Assembly (NCBI GenBank): GCA_021777795.1
Contig: JAJYDD010000003.1
Coordinates: forward strand, 1-35,863
From: Pseudomonadota bacterium
Lineage (GTDB): Bacteria > Pseudomonadota > Alphaproteobacteria > Rhizobiales > Beijerinckiaceae
Direction: 5' to 3'
Length of the DNA stretch: 35,863 bases
Made by a program: the position numbers and the translations under genes. Within the stretch, counting starts at the first letter, position 1, and each line of letters begins with the position of its first letter. Positions 7,524 to 15,573 of this stretch are shown here, one piece after another. A model generated the notes under the pieces. It saw only the letters and a list, made by a program, of their open reading frames with translations. It was not told the origin of the DNA and searched no databases.

Positions 7524-7956
7524 ACCATTCCCTTTAAGCAAGCGCTTTTGCGGCCCATCCCCAGTATTCTCGCCGCCATGGGGAGGGATGTGGACAAGTC
7601 GCCGTCCCCAGCGACGAGGCCTCCTGAGCCCTGTTTTCATCCACAACTTAGCCGCTCGCCCAAGCTCGCGCCACCGCAACCGTGGACAGTGGGGACAACG
7701 GACGACGTCCCGGCGCCGTCCACAGCGGCCTTCTTAACGAACCGTTTACGAGTCCTAAGGAATCGTTAAATTATCCCCAGCCCTCTTAACGTCTCGCCCG
7801 TCCGCCGCCGAGACGCGCCGAAATGGGGACAACCTGTCGTCGACGGCTTATGAGTCTTTTCCCCCGGCTAACAGAAGTAGAAGAGTCTTAGAGTCTCTTT
7901 ATATTGATAGAGCTTGGCGCCTAGCGCCAGACTCCCTACGCGAGCGAAAGCGACTC
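7524..7956. other. oriC: Probable chromosomal replication origin (oriC)
   Basis: 433 bp without a credible gene, between ppsR (leaving left) and hemJ (leaving right). DnaA-box-like 9-mers, compared with TTATCCACA: tgtggacaa at 7589 (one mismatch), tcatccaca at 7637 (one), ttatcccca at 7771 (one), and tggggacaa at 7690 and 7824 (two each); weaker forms lie at 7555 and 7716. GANTC (CcrM-type methylation sites) occurs seven times between 7750 and 7956. TTAA words at 7734, 7766 and 7786 include ttaa-N7-ttta, one base from a CtrA box. An AT-rich stretch around 7896-7912 could be the unwinding element. Gene order agrees with origins known in Caulobacter and rhizobia. Function is inferred. Confidence 0.72.
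7915..7929. promoter_or_regulatory. Inverted repeat TGGCGC-N3-GCGCCA upstream of hemJ
   Basis: A perfect 6-bp inverted repeat with a 3-nt centre lies 27 bp before the hemJ ATG. It follows tatatt (7900-7905), which could be a -10 element. It may be an operator or a small hairpin in the hemJ leader. No regulator can be named. Confidence 0.3.
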
Positions 7957-8388
7957 ATGGAAAACTTCGCGATCTGGATAAAGGCTTTGCATATTCTGGC
8001 GGTGATCTCCTGGATGGCGGGGATGCTCTATCTGCCGCGTCTATTCGTTTATCATACAGGAGTCGCACGGGGGTCAGAGGCTTCCGAGACGTTCAAGGTC
8101 ATGGAGCGACGGCTCCTGAAAGCCATCATGAACCCGGCCATGATTGTCGCGTGGGCGAGCGGGCTCTATATCGCCTACTCCTTCGGATATTTCCGCGCGC
8201 CGTGGTTGCACGCCAAGCTCGGGCTAGTGTTGCTGCTCTCCGGCTTCCACGGCTATCTCGCCGGTCGCGTGCGCGCCTTCGCCGAGGACCGCAACGACAA
8301 GTCGCAACGCTTTTACCGCTTCATCAACGAGGTTCCGACGCTGCTGATGATCGGCATCGTCGTCCTGGTGGTGGTTAAGCCATTTTAA
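7957..8388 (+). CDS. hemJ: Protoporphyrinogen IX oxidase HemJ
   Basis: 143 residues with four predicted membrane helices (about residues 8-28, 55-77, 82-103 and 122-140). HemJ (UPF0093) oxidises protoporphyrinogen IX to protoporphyrin IX in the inner membrane, the penultimate step of haem synthesis in bacteria lacking HemG or HemY. The conserved His in helix 1 (WIKALHILAVISWMAG), the FVYH motif, ERRLLKAIMNPAM and WLHAKLGLV are present. It faces away from the origin and converges on the TIGR02302 gene with a 4-bp overlap. Other alphaproteobacteria often have hem genes in this position. Confidence 0.93.
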   Translation: MENFAIWIKALHILAVISWMAGMLYLPRLFVYHTGVARGSEASETFKVMERRLLKAIMNPAMIVAWASGLYIAYSFGYFRAPWLHAKLGLVLLLSGFHGYLAGRVRAFAEDRNDKSQRFYRFINEVPTLLMIGIVVLVVVKPF

Positions 8389-10814
8389 GGCTGGTCGATC
8401 AGGCGCTCCAGATAGTGACGCTCCTCGGGCGGCCGGTTGGGATCGGAGAGCCGGCGGCGCAGCTCCTCCAACACTTTGCGCGCACGTGCGGCAGGGTCTG
8501 GGCCGCCAGAAAGCTCCCCCTCGGCCGCGCCACGCATTCCGTCCCGGTCGCGCCCTAAGGGATCGTCGTTCTGGCCCTGCTGGCGGGCGCCACGCCGGCC
8601 GACATAGCCCTTGCCGCCCTTGCCGCGGCCGCGCATCTGCTCGGCCATCTGCTGGCCGCCTTTGCGCAGCGCTTCGATCGCTTTGCCCTGGGCGTCCACG
8701 GCATCGCCTTTGGCGCTATGGCCGTAGCGACGCTCCGTCTTGCCGTCGCCGTCGCCATTTTTGAGGTTCTTCTGCGCCTGGCCCATGTCGCCGTCGGCGT
8801 CGCTGAGGTTCTTCGGCGTATCGACGCCGGCGCCGCGCAATTGCCGCTGGATTTCGTCGAGACGATCTTTCAACCCCTTCTGGCGCTCAGCGAGGCGGGG
8901 ATCGCCCTTGTCCTGCGCTTCCGGCTGGTCGCCCGAACGCTCGCGCTGGTCCTGGCGGAAGGTGTCGTCGCGCAGCGCCTGCTGGTCTTTCAGTAACTTT
9001 TGGAGATCGCGCATCGACTTGCGCATCTGCTTGGAGGCGGGATCGGTCTTGCCGGTCTCGGCGCTGCGCAGGTTCTCCATCATCTCCTGCAACTGGTCGA
9101 GCATCGCCTGCGCGTCGTCCTTGGCGCCGGCGTCGGCGTCCTTCTGCAATCGGTCGAGCATGTCGCCGAGGTCTTTGGAGTCCATTGGCGGATCGTCCTG
9201 CGCCGCCTGCTTGCCGGCGTTGCGCATCATCTGGGCCATATAGCGCTCGGCGGCGTTGCGCAGGTTCTGGGTCAGGCGCTTGAGTTCCTCGGGGCTCGCG
9301 CCCTTGCGCAGGGCTTCGCGCAGCTTGTCCTCGGCGGCGCGCAGATCCTTCAAGGCTTGGCTGGCGTCGCCGTTCTCGATGGATAGCGCCAGCGCCCACA
9401 GCCACGCGGCAACGGCGCGCAGGTCATCGTCGTTGCGCGCCGCGTCGAGTTTTCGCGTGGCGCCGTCGAGATCGAGGTAAACGCGGGGGCTCACCTGGAA
9501 CAACTCGGGACCGAGTTGCAGGGCCGCTAGAGCCCGCTTGAGGCGCGGCGTGTTGCGGTCGGGGTCGAGCACGAGGTCGCGCCGAAGCTCCACAAGCGCC
9601 TTCGCCAGGGGATTGACGAAGGGATGCTGCGGCAGTGTCATCTCGACGGGCGGGCTGGTCGCCGTCGCACCGGAGACGCTCTTGGCGGTTAGCGTCAGGG
9701 TGACGCGCGCGCCGGCCCAGGGATGCTCGGAGAGATCGACGGTGCTGCGCGCCTCGCCCGTCCCATTGGCGCCGTCGGGCAACGACAGGGCGAGCTTCGG
9801 CGGCCCAAACAGCGTGTGCGCCGCGCTCGGCCCCTTGACCAGGGAGACGCCGCCGCCCGCTTCGCGCACGCCATAGCCGTCCTGGATGGCGTAATGCAGG
9901 GTCACGGAGCCCGAATAATTGGCCGCCGGCGGATCAAGCAGGCGGATCGTCGGCGCCGTTTTCGGCTGAACTTTCAGCGTCAAGTCGGCTGCAAGCGTCC
10001 CGCCGTTGGTGATGCGCGCTTCGCCGTCTCTATGGATGGCGAAACGGCGCTCTCCGACCGAGGGCGCGGGCGTGGCGCTAAGGCCGCCGCTGACGGAGAC
10101 GTCTACCGCTCTGGGATCGGCGCGCACGACCAGAACCGAATCCTCCGGCGCTTGGATTTGCCGCGCAGCGCCGTCGCCGATCTTAAGGAAGATCGGCGGC
10201 TTGCCGGTATAGGTCGGCGGGTCAATCCAAGCGTCTACGCGCGCCGCCTGCGCGTGGGCGAGGCTGGGCAGGCCGTGGAAGGCGGCGTCGAGACGGGCGA
10301 GGCGCTCAGAGCCCGCCGCTAAGAAGCCGACGAGGGCCAGCAGGACCGCGGCGAAGCGCAAGGCGTAGGGATCGCGCGCCGCCACATGCGGCGAGGGCGG
10401 CTTGACCGAAAGCCGCCCGACTTCGCGCGCCAGCCGCTCCTTATGCAGCGCCCAAAGGGCCCTCGTCGCGGGATCGTCGCCGGCATTCGCGAGGCTGTCC
10501 TCCAGCGCCGAAGCGGGGCGATGGGCGATTTCGGCGTCGCGGTCGAGGCGGCCGAGCGCCCGCGCCCGCTCCGGCCAGCGCAACTGAACCAGCGGCGCCA
10601 GCGCCGCCAGCAGAGCGAGGGCGAAAAGGCCGAGCGCGACGGCGCGCGCCAACGGCGGCGTCTCGAACCACAGCCCGAACCAGGAGGCGGCCAGAAACAG
10701 CGCCACGACCGCGCCGGCGAAGGCGAGCGGCGGCCAAATGCCTTCCCACACCAGGGTCAGTTCCGCCCTGCGTCGGAGACGCTTCAGCCGGTCTTGCGGG
10801 TTTTCCGACGGCAA
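8385..10814 (-). CDS. TIGR02302 / DUF4175 family membrane protein
   Basis: 809 residues starting at TTG 10814, supported by ggag at about 7 nt upstream. Two or three hydrophobic segments lie near the N-terminus (around residues 25-45, 55-75 and 150-165). A long periplasm-like region follows, and then a highly charged Gln/Asp/Lys-rich coiled-coil-like C-terminus with many QQ-, RGRG- and KGG-type stretches. The pattern matches the alphaproteobacterial TIGR02302 family, whose function is unknown. It lies 49 bp downstream of lysA on the same strand, as is common in Rhizobiales, so co-transcription is likely. Confidence 0.85.
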   Translation of the reverse strand: MPSENPQDRLKRLRRRAELTLVWEGIWPPLAFAGAVVALFLAASWFGLWFETPPLARAVALGLFALALLAALAPLVQLRWPERARALGRLDRDAEIAHRPASALEDSLANAGDDPATRALWALHKERLAREVGRLSVKPPSPHVAARDPYALRFAAVLLALVGFLAAGSERLARLDAAFHGLPSLAHAQAARVDAWIDPPTYTGKPPIFLKIGDGAARQIQAPEDSVLVVRADPRAVDVSVSGGLSATPAPSVGERRFAIHRDGEARITNGGTLAADLTLKVQPKTAPTIRLLDPPAANYSGSVTLHYAIQDGYGVREAGGGVSLVKGPSAAHTLFGPPKLALSLPDGANGTGEARSTVDLSEHPWAGARVTLTLTAKSVSGATATSPPVEMTLPQHPFVNPLAKALVELRRDLVLDPDRNTPRLKRALAALQLGPELFQVSPRVYLDLDGATRKLDAARNDDDLRAVAAWLWALALSIENGDASQALKDLRAAEDKLREALRKGASPEELKRLTQNLRNAAERYMAQMMRNAGKQAAQDDPPMDSKDLGDMLDRLQKDADAGAKDDAQAMLDQLQEMMENLRSAETGKTDPASKQMRKSMRDLQKLLKDQQALRDDTFRQDQRERSGDQPEAQDKGDPRLAERQKGLKDRLDEIQRQLRGAGVDTPKNLSDADGDMGQAQKNLKNGDGDGKTERRYGHSAKGDAVDAQGKAIEALRKGGQQMAEQMRGRGKGGKGYVGRRGARQQGQNDDPLGRDRDGMRGAAEGELSGGPDPAARARKVLEELRRRLSDPNRPPEERHYLERLIDQP

Positions 10815-10863
10815 ATAGGATCTCCGGGGCGCGCGACACTCATTCTACGCCCGGGAGCAACCC

Positions 10864-12132
10864 TCACGCCAACCAGGGCGGAAGTTTGTCCAGGCCGATC
10901 AATTCCTCATAGCTGGGCCTTGGCCGCACTACGGCGAAGCGGTCGCGATCGACCAGCACCTCGGGGACGAGCAGGCGCGAATTATAAGTGCCAGCTTGCA
11001 CCGCGCCATAGGCGCCGGCGGTCAGCACGGCCAAAAGGTCGCCAGCGCGCGGCGCCGACATTTCGCGCGAAAGGGCGAGATAATCGCCGCTCTCGCATAC
11101 GGGACCGACGACGTCGGCGACGAGGCGGCGGCTGTCCGGCGCGGCTTCGCGATAGGGGCGCAATTCGTGATGCGCTTCGTACAGCGTCGGCCGGATGAGG
11201 TCGTTCATGCCGGCGTCGACGATGACGAAGTTTTTCGCCTCGGCCCGCTTCACGTAAATCACCGAGGTCATCAGCACCCCGGCATTGCCGGCGATGAGCC
11301 GGCCGGGCTCCAGGAAGATCTCGCAATCGAGCTTGGCGGTGCGGCGTGCGACGATTGCCGCATAGGCTTCGGGGCGCGGCGGCGGATCGTTGTCGAAGCG
11401 ATAGGGCACGCCGAGGCCGCCGCCGAGATCGACATGGCGGATGTCGTGGCCGTCGGCGCGCAACATCGTGACGAATTCGGCCAGCAGCGCGAAGGCGTCG
11501 TCGAAGGGAGAAAGATCGGTGATTTGCGAGCCGATATGCATATCGACGCCATCGACCTCGACGCCGGGAAGCGTGCGAGCGCGGGCGTAAACCTCGCGGG
11601 CGCGAGAAATCGGCACGCCGAACTTGTTCTCCGACTTGCCGGTCGAGATCTTGGCGTGGGTGCGGGCGTCGACGTCCGGGTTGACGCGGATGGCGATGCG
11701 CGCGCGCATCCCCTTGGCGGCGGCGACCTCAGACAGCGTCTCCAATTCCGGCTCGGATTCGACGTTGAAGCAGCGGATGCCGGCATCCAGCCCCAGCGCC
11801 ATTTCCCGTCGCGTCTTGCCGACGCCGGAGAAGATGATCTTGCTCGCCGGCGTCCCCGCGGCCAGCGCCCGGCGCAATTCTCCCTCCGATACGACGTCCA
11901 TGCCGGCCCCGAGATTGGCCAGCGTTTTCAGCACCGCCTGGTTGGAATTGGCCTTCATTGCGTAGCAGACGAGCGCGTTCTGGCTGGCGAAAGCCTCGGC
12001 GAAGATCCGGTAGTGGCGGGTCAGCGTCGCGGTCGAATAGCAATAAAACGGCGTGCCGACGGCGGCCGCGATCTCGGCGAGATCGACACCCTCGGCGTGG
12101 AGGCGGCCGTCCCGATATTGGAAATGCTGCAT
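10864..12132 (-). CDS. lysA: Diaminopimelate decarboxylase
   Basis: 422 residues from ATG 12132 (MQHFQYRDGRLHAEGV); the 55-residue extension in the ORF track is rejected. This PLP enzyme of the alanine-racemase fold decarboxylates meso-diaminopimelate to L-lysine. Visible sites are the PLP lysine in VCYAMKANSNQAV (K60), the HIGSQITDLSPF loop, GGGLGVPY, the EPGRLIAGNAG phosphate-binding region and the CESGD motif near the C-terminus. The lptM gene ends 10 bp upstream and TIGR02302 follows, so lptM-lysA-TIGR02302 looks like one operon. Confidence 0.96.
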   Translation of the reverse strand: MQHFQYRDGRLHAEGVDLAEIAAAVGTPFYCYSTATLTRHYRIFAEAFASQNALVCYAMKANSNQAVLKTLANLGAGMDVVSEGELRRALAAGTPASKIIFSGVGKTRREMALGLDAGIRCFNVESEPELETLSEVAAAKGMRARIAIRVNPDVDARTHAKISTGKSENKFGVPISRAREVYARARTLPGVEVDGVDMHIGSQITDLSPFDDAFALLAEFVTMLRADGHDIRHVDLGGGLGVPYRFDNDPPPRPEAYAAIVARRTAKLDCEIFLEPGRLIAGNAGVLMTSVIYVKRAEAKNFVIVDAGMNDLIRPTLYEAHHELRPYREAAPDSRRLVADVVGPVCESGDYLALSREMSAPRAGDLLAVLTAGAYGAVQAGTYNSRLLVPEVLVDRDRFAVVRPRPSYEELIGLDKLPPWLA

Positions 12133-12142
12133 GGGGCGCGAT

Positions 12143-12355
12143 CTATTGCAATAGGGGGTCGAGAACGAAGGCTTGTTTGGGCGGCGTGATCTTCTGGCTC
12201 GTGCGATGCATCTGCATGTCGTGTTTGGTGGCGGGCGTCTGCACGGCGCGGGGGTCCGGCGGCGGCTCCAGATCGCCGCGCCGGCCGCAGCCCGCAAGAA
12301 CCAGCGCCGCCGCCAACGCCAGAAGCGCAGTGCGGGGTTTCAGCTTTAACCACAC
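12143..12355 (-). CDS. lptM: LptM-like small lipoprotein
   Basis: 70 residues from GTG 12355, with ggag about 9 nt upstream. A short basic N-terminus and hydrophobic stretch lead to the lipobox LVLAGC and then GRRGDLEPPP, the hallmark of LptM (formerly YifL). LptM is a small outer-membrane lipoprotein that assists maturation of the LptD LPS translocon in enterobacteria. The location just upstream of lysA is typical. The usual upstream partner in rhizobia, argH, is not here. The last ~35 residues are not recognisable. Confidence 0.85.
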   Translation of the reverse strand: MWLKLKPRTALLALAAALVLAGCGRRGDLEPPPDPRAVQTPATKHDMQMHRTSQKITPPKQAFVLDPLLQ

Positions 12356-12485
12356 GAAAGGTGACTCCGGGACGATCGAGGCCTTTTATAGGCGGCTTTG
12401 CCGCAAAGGGCGAGGCCGGGGCGAGTTCGGGATCATTTTCCGTCCTCCGAACGTTATCCAGCCGACAGCTTGTGCCGGAGCCCAT

Positions 12486-12689
12486 ATGTTCACGCTTCTC
12501 GTCGTTGTCCTCGTAATCCTGTTCGCGACGGGCGGAGGCTTTTACGGGCGGCGGGCGAGCTGGGGGCCGCGAGGGTTCGTCGGGTTGCTGCTGCTGGTCC
12601 TGGTGGTGATTCTCGCGGTCTGGGCGCTCAACGAATTACTGCTGCCGCCGCTGCCGATGCTCGCCAACCCGCCCTCAATCAGCAAATAA
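12486..12689 (+). CDS. Small two-helix membrane protein
   Basis: 67 residues, ATG 12486 with ggag about 6 nt before it. Two hydrophobic segments (residues 3-17 and 31-50) flank a short GFYGRRASWGPRGFVG loop. The loop and length recall the DUF3309 type of small membrane proteins common in alphaproteobacteria, but I would not insist on that assignment. It is divergent from lptM and ends 4 bp before the iolE stop on the other strand. Function unknown. Confidence 0.65.
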   Translation: MFTLLVVVLVILFATGGGFYGRRASWGPRGFVGLLLLVLVVILAVWALNELLLPPLPMLANPPSISK

Positions 12690-12693
12690 GCCC

Positions 12694-13590
12694 CTAAATC
12701 AGGCCGGCCTCGCTCAACTCAGCGCGCAGATGCGCGACGCCCCTCTTGGCGTAGGCGAGCGCCGGCGCTTTCTTGGGATCCTGCTCGGCTTCCAGCACGA
12801 CCCAGCCGGAATAGCCCTGCAATTGCTTGAAAACAGCGCCGTAATCGACCATGCCGTCGCCGGGGACAGTGTAAACGCCGAGATCGGCGCCCATCCCGAG
12901 GATCGAATCGAGGAAGCTCCAGTCTTCGGCGTGGCTCTGGCGCATCTGCTTTTCGCGCACGTCCTTGCAATGGACATGGCCGATGCGCTCGCGATAGCTC
13001 CTCGCCAGCCCCGCGGGGTCCGCGCCGCCCCAGCGCGCGTGGCCGGTGTCGAGCAAGAGATGCAGGGGCGGCTTCGTATAGGCCATCAGGCAGTCGATGT
13101 CGGCCTCGGACTGGACGATCGTGCCCATATGGTGGTGGTAGCAGGGTTTAAGCCCCTCATCGGCGAGGCGGGCGGCGAATTCCGTGAGCTTGGCGCCGAA
13201 GGCGATCCATTCGGCCTTAGTCAGGCGCGGGCGCTGCGAGAGCGGCTTGGCGCGGTCGCCGTGGATGGCGTTCGAGGTCTCGGCGAGGATGATGATGTCG
13301 GCCGCGGCGCCTTTCGTCATCGCGACATGCGCTTTCGTCGCCTCGACCTCCTCGGCGACGGAGCGCCGCAGAAGTTCGGTCGAATACCAGCCGCCGACGA
13401 ACACCATGCCGAATTCGGCGAGCTTGGCCTTTAGGGCCGCGCCCTCGCCCGGCATCTTGTGGCCCTTCTCCATGCCGACGACGCCAGCCTCGCGGGCCTC
13501 CGCGAGGCAGGTTTCCAGCGGCGTGTCGCCACCGATGTCCTGGAGGTCGTCGTTGGACCAGCCGATGGGGTTGGCGGCGATGCGGATCAT
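12694..13590 (-). CDS. iolE: myo-Inosose-2 dehydratase
   Basis: 298 residues, a TIM-barrel xylose-isomerase-like enzyme. It dehydrates 2-keto-myo-inositol (scyllo-inosose) to 3D-trihydroxycyclohexane-1,2-dione, step 2 of inositol catabolism. Signature stretches are NPIGWSNDDLQDIGGDTPLE at the start, CYHHHMGTIVQ, LLLDTGHARWGG, HVHCKDVR and YTVPGDGMVDY, which carry the metal-binding His, Glu and Asp residues. It begins 1 bp after the iolD stop, so the two are translationally coupled and act in consecutive steps. Confidence 0.94.
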   Translation of the reverse strand: MIRIAANPIGWSNDDLQDIGGDTPLETCLAEAREAGVVGMEKGHKMPGEGAALKAKLAEFGMVFVGGWYSTELLRRSVAEEVEATKAHVAMTKGAAADIIILAETSNAIHGDRAKPLSQRPRLTKAEWIAFGAKLTEFAARLADEGLKPCYHHHMGTIVQSEADIDCLMAYTKPPLHLLLDTGHARWGGADPAGLARSYRERIGHVHCKDVREKQMRQSHAEDWSFLDSILGMGADLGVYTVPGDGMVDYGAVFKQLQGYSGWVVLEAEQDPKKAPALAYAKRGVAHLRAELSEAGLI

Positions 13591-13591
13591 C

Positions 13592-15433
13592 TCAATCTCC
13601 CAGGCGCTGAGCCTTCAGCGCGTCTTCATAGTCCGCGCGCGCGGCGGTCACTTCGTCGCGTGCGGACACTTCCGGCACGGCCACTTCCCACCACGCCCCG
13701 CCGGCGTCGGTCGACGGCAGGGGATCGGTGTCGATGACGATGACCTCGACGGCGGCGGACCGGCGCGCCGCCGTGAAGGCGCGCTCCAGTTCCGCGATCG
13801 AGGCGACCTTGACCGCATGGGCGCCCATCGCGGCGGCGTGGGCGACAAAATCGACTTCCGGCAGCCGCTCGTGACGGGCGTCGCGCAGAAGGTTGTTGAA
13901 CGGCGCGCCGCCGGTCGCCTTCTGCAAGCGGTTGATGCAGCCGAAACCTCCGTTGTCGTTGATAACGATCGTCAGCTTGAGCCCGAGCATGACGGCGGTG
14001 GCGATCTCGGAATTCATCATGAGATAAGAGCCGTCGCCGACGACGATGATTACCTCGCGCTCCGGCAGCGCCATCTTGACGCCGAGGCCTCCGGCGATCT
14101 CGTAGCCCATGCAGGAATAGCCGTATTCGACGTGGTAGCCGAGCGGCGCGCCGGCTCGCCACAGCTTATGCAATTCGCCGGGCAGGCCGCCGGCGGCGCA
14201 GACGACGACGTCGGACTTTTCGCCCGCCCGCATCAATGCGCCGAGCACCTCGGCGTCGCTGGGCAGTTCGGCGTTGGTAGGCGCCGTGTAGCGGGCGGCG
14301 GTCGCCTCCCATTCGGTTTTGGCTTTGAGGGCGGCCTCGGCGTAGGCAGGCGGTGCTTTCCACTCGCTGAGCTTCGCGTCGAGCGCGGCCAGACACGCGC
14401 GCGCATCGCCGACCACGGCGACGGCGCGGTGCTTGCCGGCGTCGAAGGGCTGCACGTTGACGGAGATGAAGCGCCGGTCGGGGTTGCAGAACAAAGCCCA
14501 GGACCCGGTGGTGAAATCCTGGAAGCGGGTGCCCACGCCGAGTATCACGTCGGCTTCGGCCGCCAGCGCGTTGGCGGCTTGTGTGCCGGTGACGCCGAGC
14601 GCGCCCATCACCAAGGGATGATCGTCCGGCGTGGCGGATTTGCCCGCCTGGGTCTCGGCGACCGGCAGGCCGCGCTTTTCGCAGAACGCGAGGAGTTCAT
14701 TTTCCGCCTCCGAATAGAGTACGCCGCCGCCACAGACGACGAGCGGGCGTTTGGCGGTCGCGAGCAGCGCAACCGCCTCCTCGACTTCGCGAGGGTCGGG
14801 CGCCGCGCGGCGGATGCGGTGGACCCGGGGCGCGAAGAAGCTGTCGGGGTAGTCATGGGCTTGCGTCTGCACGTCCTGGCAAAAGGCGAGCGTGACCGGG
14901 CCACATTCGGCGGGGTCGGTCAGCATGGCGAAAGCTCGGTTGAGCGCCGGCACGATCTGCTCGGGACGGATGATGCGGTCGAAATAGCGCGACACCGGGC
15001 GGAAGCAATCGTTGGCGCTGACCGTGCCGTCGCCGAAATCCTCGATCTGTTGCAGGACGGGGTCGGGCGCGCGGGAGGCGAAGACGTCGCCGGGGATCAG
15101 CAGCAGCGGCAAGCGATTGACATGGGCAACTGCGGCTGCGGTGACCATATTGGTCGCGCCGGGGCCGATGGAACTCGTGCAGGCCATCAGACGCTGGCGG
15201 CGCGACGCTTTGGCGAAGGCGATCGCCGTATGGGCCATCGCCTGCTCGTTATGGGCGCGATAGGTCGGCAAATCCTCGCGCGCGCCATAAAGCGCCTCGC
15301 CCATGCCTGCCACGTTGCCGTGACCGAAGATCGCGAACATGCCCTCGACGAGCCGTTGCTCGCGCCCGTCGATCTCTATGAACTGGCGGCTGAGGAAGCG
15401 CACCAAAGCCTGCGCGGCGGTCAGACGCACCAT
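13592..15433 (-). CDS. iolD: 3D-(3,5/4)-trihydroxycyclohexane-1,2-dione acylhydrolase
   Basis: 613 residues from ATG 15433, with aggaga about 6 nt upstream; the 28-residue extension in the ORF track is rejected. A thiamine-diphosphate enzyme, it hydrolyses the cyclic diketone made by IolE and opens the inositol ring. The N-terminal Pyr domain has VEGMFAIFGHGNV, the middle domain follows, and the C-terminal PP domain has the ThDP signature VVGDGSYLMMNSEI...INDNGG. MACTSSIGPGATNM is also typical. First gene of the minus-strand iolD-iolE unit; divergent from the inositol dehydrogenase gene. Confidence 0.95.
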   Translation of the reverse strand: MVRLTAAQALVRFLSRQFIEIDGREQRLVEGMFAIFGHGNVAGMGEALYGAREDLPTYRAHNEQAMAHTAIAFAKASRRQRLMACTSSIGPGATNMVTAAAVAHVNRLPLLLIPGDVFASRAPDPVLQQIEDFGDGTVSANDCFRPVSRYFDRIIRPEQIVPALNRAFAMLTDPAECGPVTLAFCQDVQTQAHDYPDSFFAPRVHRIRRAAPDPREVEEAVALLATAKRPLVVCGGGVLYSEAENELLAFCEKRGLPVAETQAGKSATPDDHPLVMGALGVTGTQAANALAAEADVILGVGTRFQDFTTGSWALFCNPDRRFISVNVQPFDAGKHRAVAVVGDARACLAALDAKLSEWKAPPAYAEAALKAKTEWEATAARYTAPTNAELPSDAEVLGALMRAGEKSDVVVCAAGGLPGELHKLWRAGAPLGYHVEYGYSCMGYEIAGGLGVKMALPEREVIIVVGDGSYLMMNSEIATAVMLGLKLTIVINDNGGFGCINRLQKATGGAPFNNLLRDARHERLPEVDFVAHAAAMGAHAVKVASIAELERAFTAARRSAAVEVIVIDTDPLPSTDAGGAWWEVAVPEVSARDEVTAARADYEDALKAQRLGD

Positions 15434-15573
15434 GCCAGTCTCCTGTCGCGTTTCCCTTGGCGAAGGGCGATAAACCCGTTCCAGCGCGCGCGCAAATGAA
15501 ACAAAAATTCTATTCACAAGTCAATATGGAACAGCTATTCTTTTTTCGAGGCGGTCAAGCAAGGGAGGCGAAT
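15434..15573. promoter_or_regulatory. Divergent iolD / inositol dehydrogenase promoter region with IolR-like site
   Basis: A 140-bp AT-rich gap between divergent iol genes. ggaacagctattct (15528-15541) is one base from GGAA-N6-TTCC, the motif I recall being reported for the RpiR-type repressor IolR in Sinorhizobium. A second imperfect GAA-N7-TTC pair lies at 15498-15510. Inositol-induced derepression of both sides is a reasonable inference. Confidence 0.4.

Noticed and set aside
10996-12189. 397-codon plus-strand ORF opposite lysA, and 270-codon ORF at 10386-11198
   Set aside because: Antisense shadows of lysA and the TIGR02302 gene. Their composition (Arg/Gly/Ala/Val) is typical of such shadows.
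13184-15499. 771-codon plus-strand ORF opposite iolD and iolE
   Set aside because: It is a GC-rich antisense shadow of two well-identified genes and has no domain features.
15434-15573. In-frame upstream starts of the inositol dehydrogenase (15457 and internal ATGs)
   Set aside because: The sequence is AT-rich promoter DNA. gggagg sits correctly before ATG 15574, and the Rossmann fold begins there.
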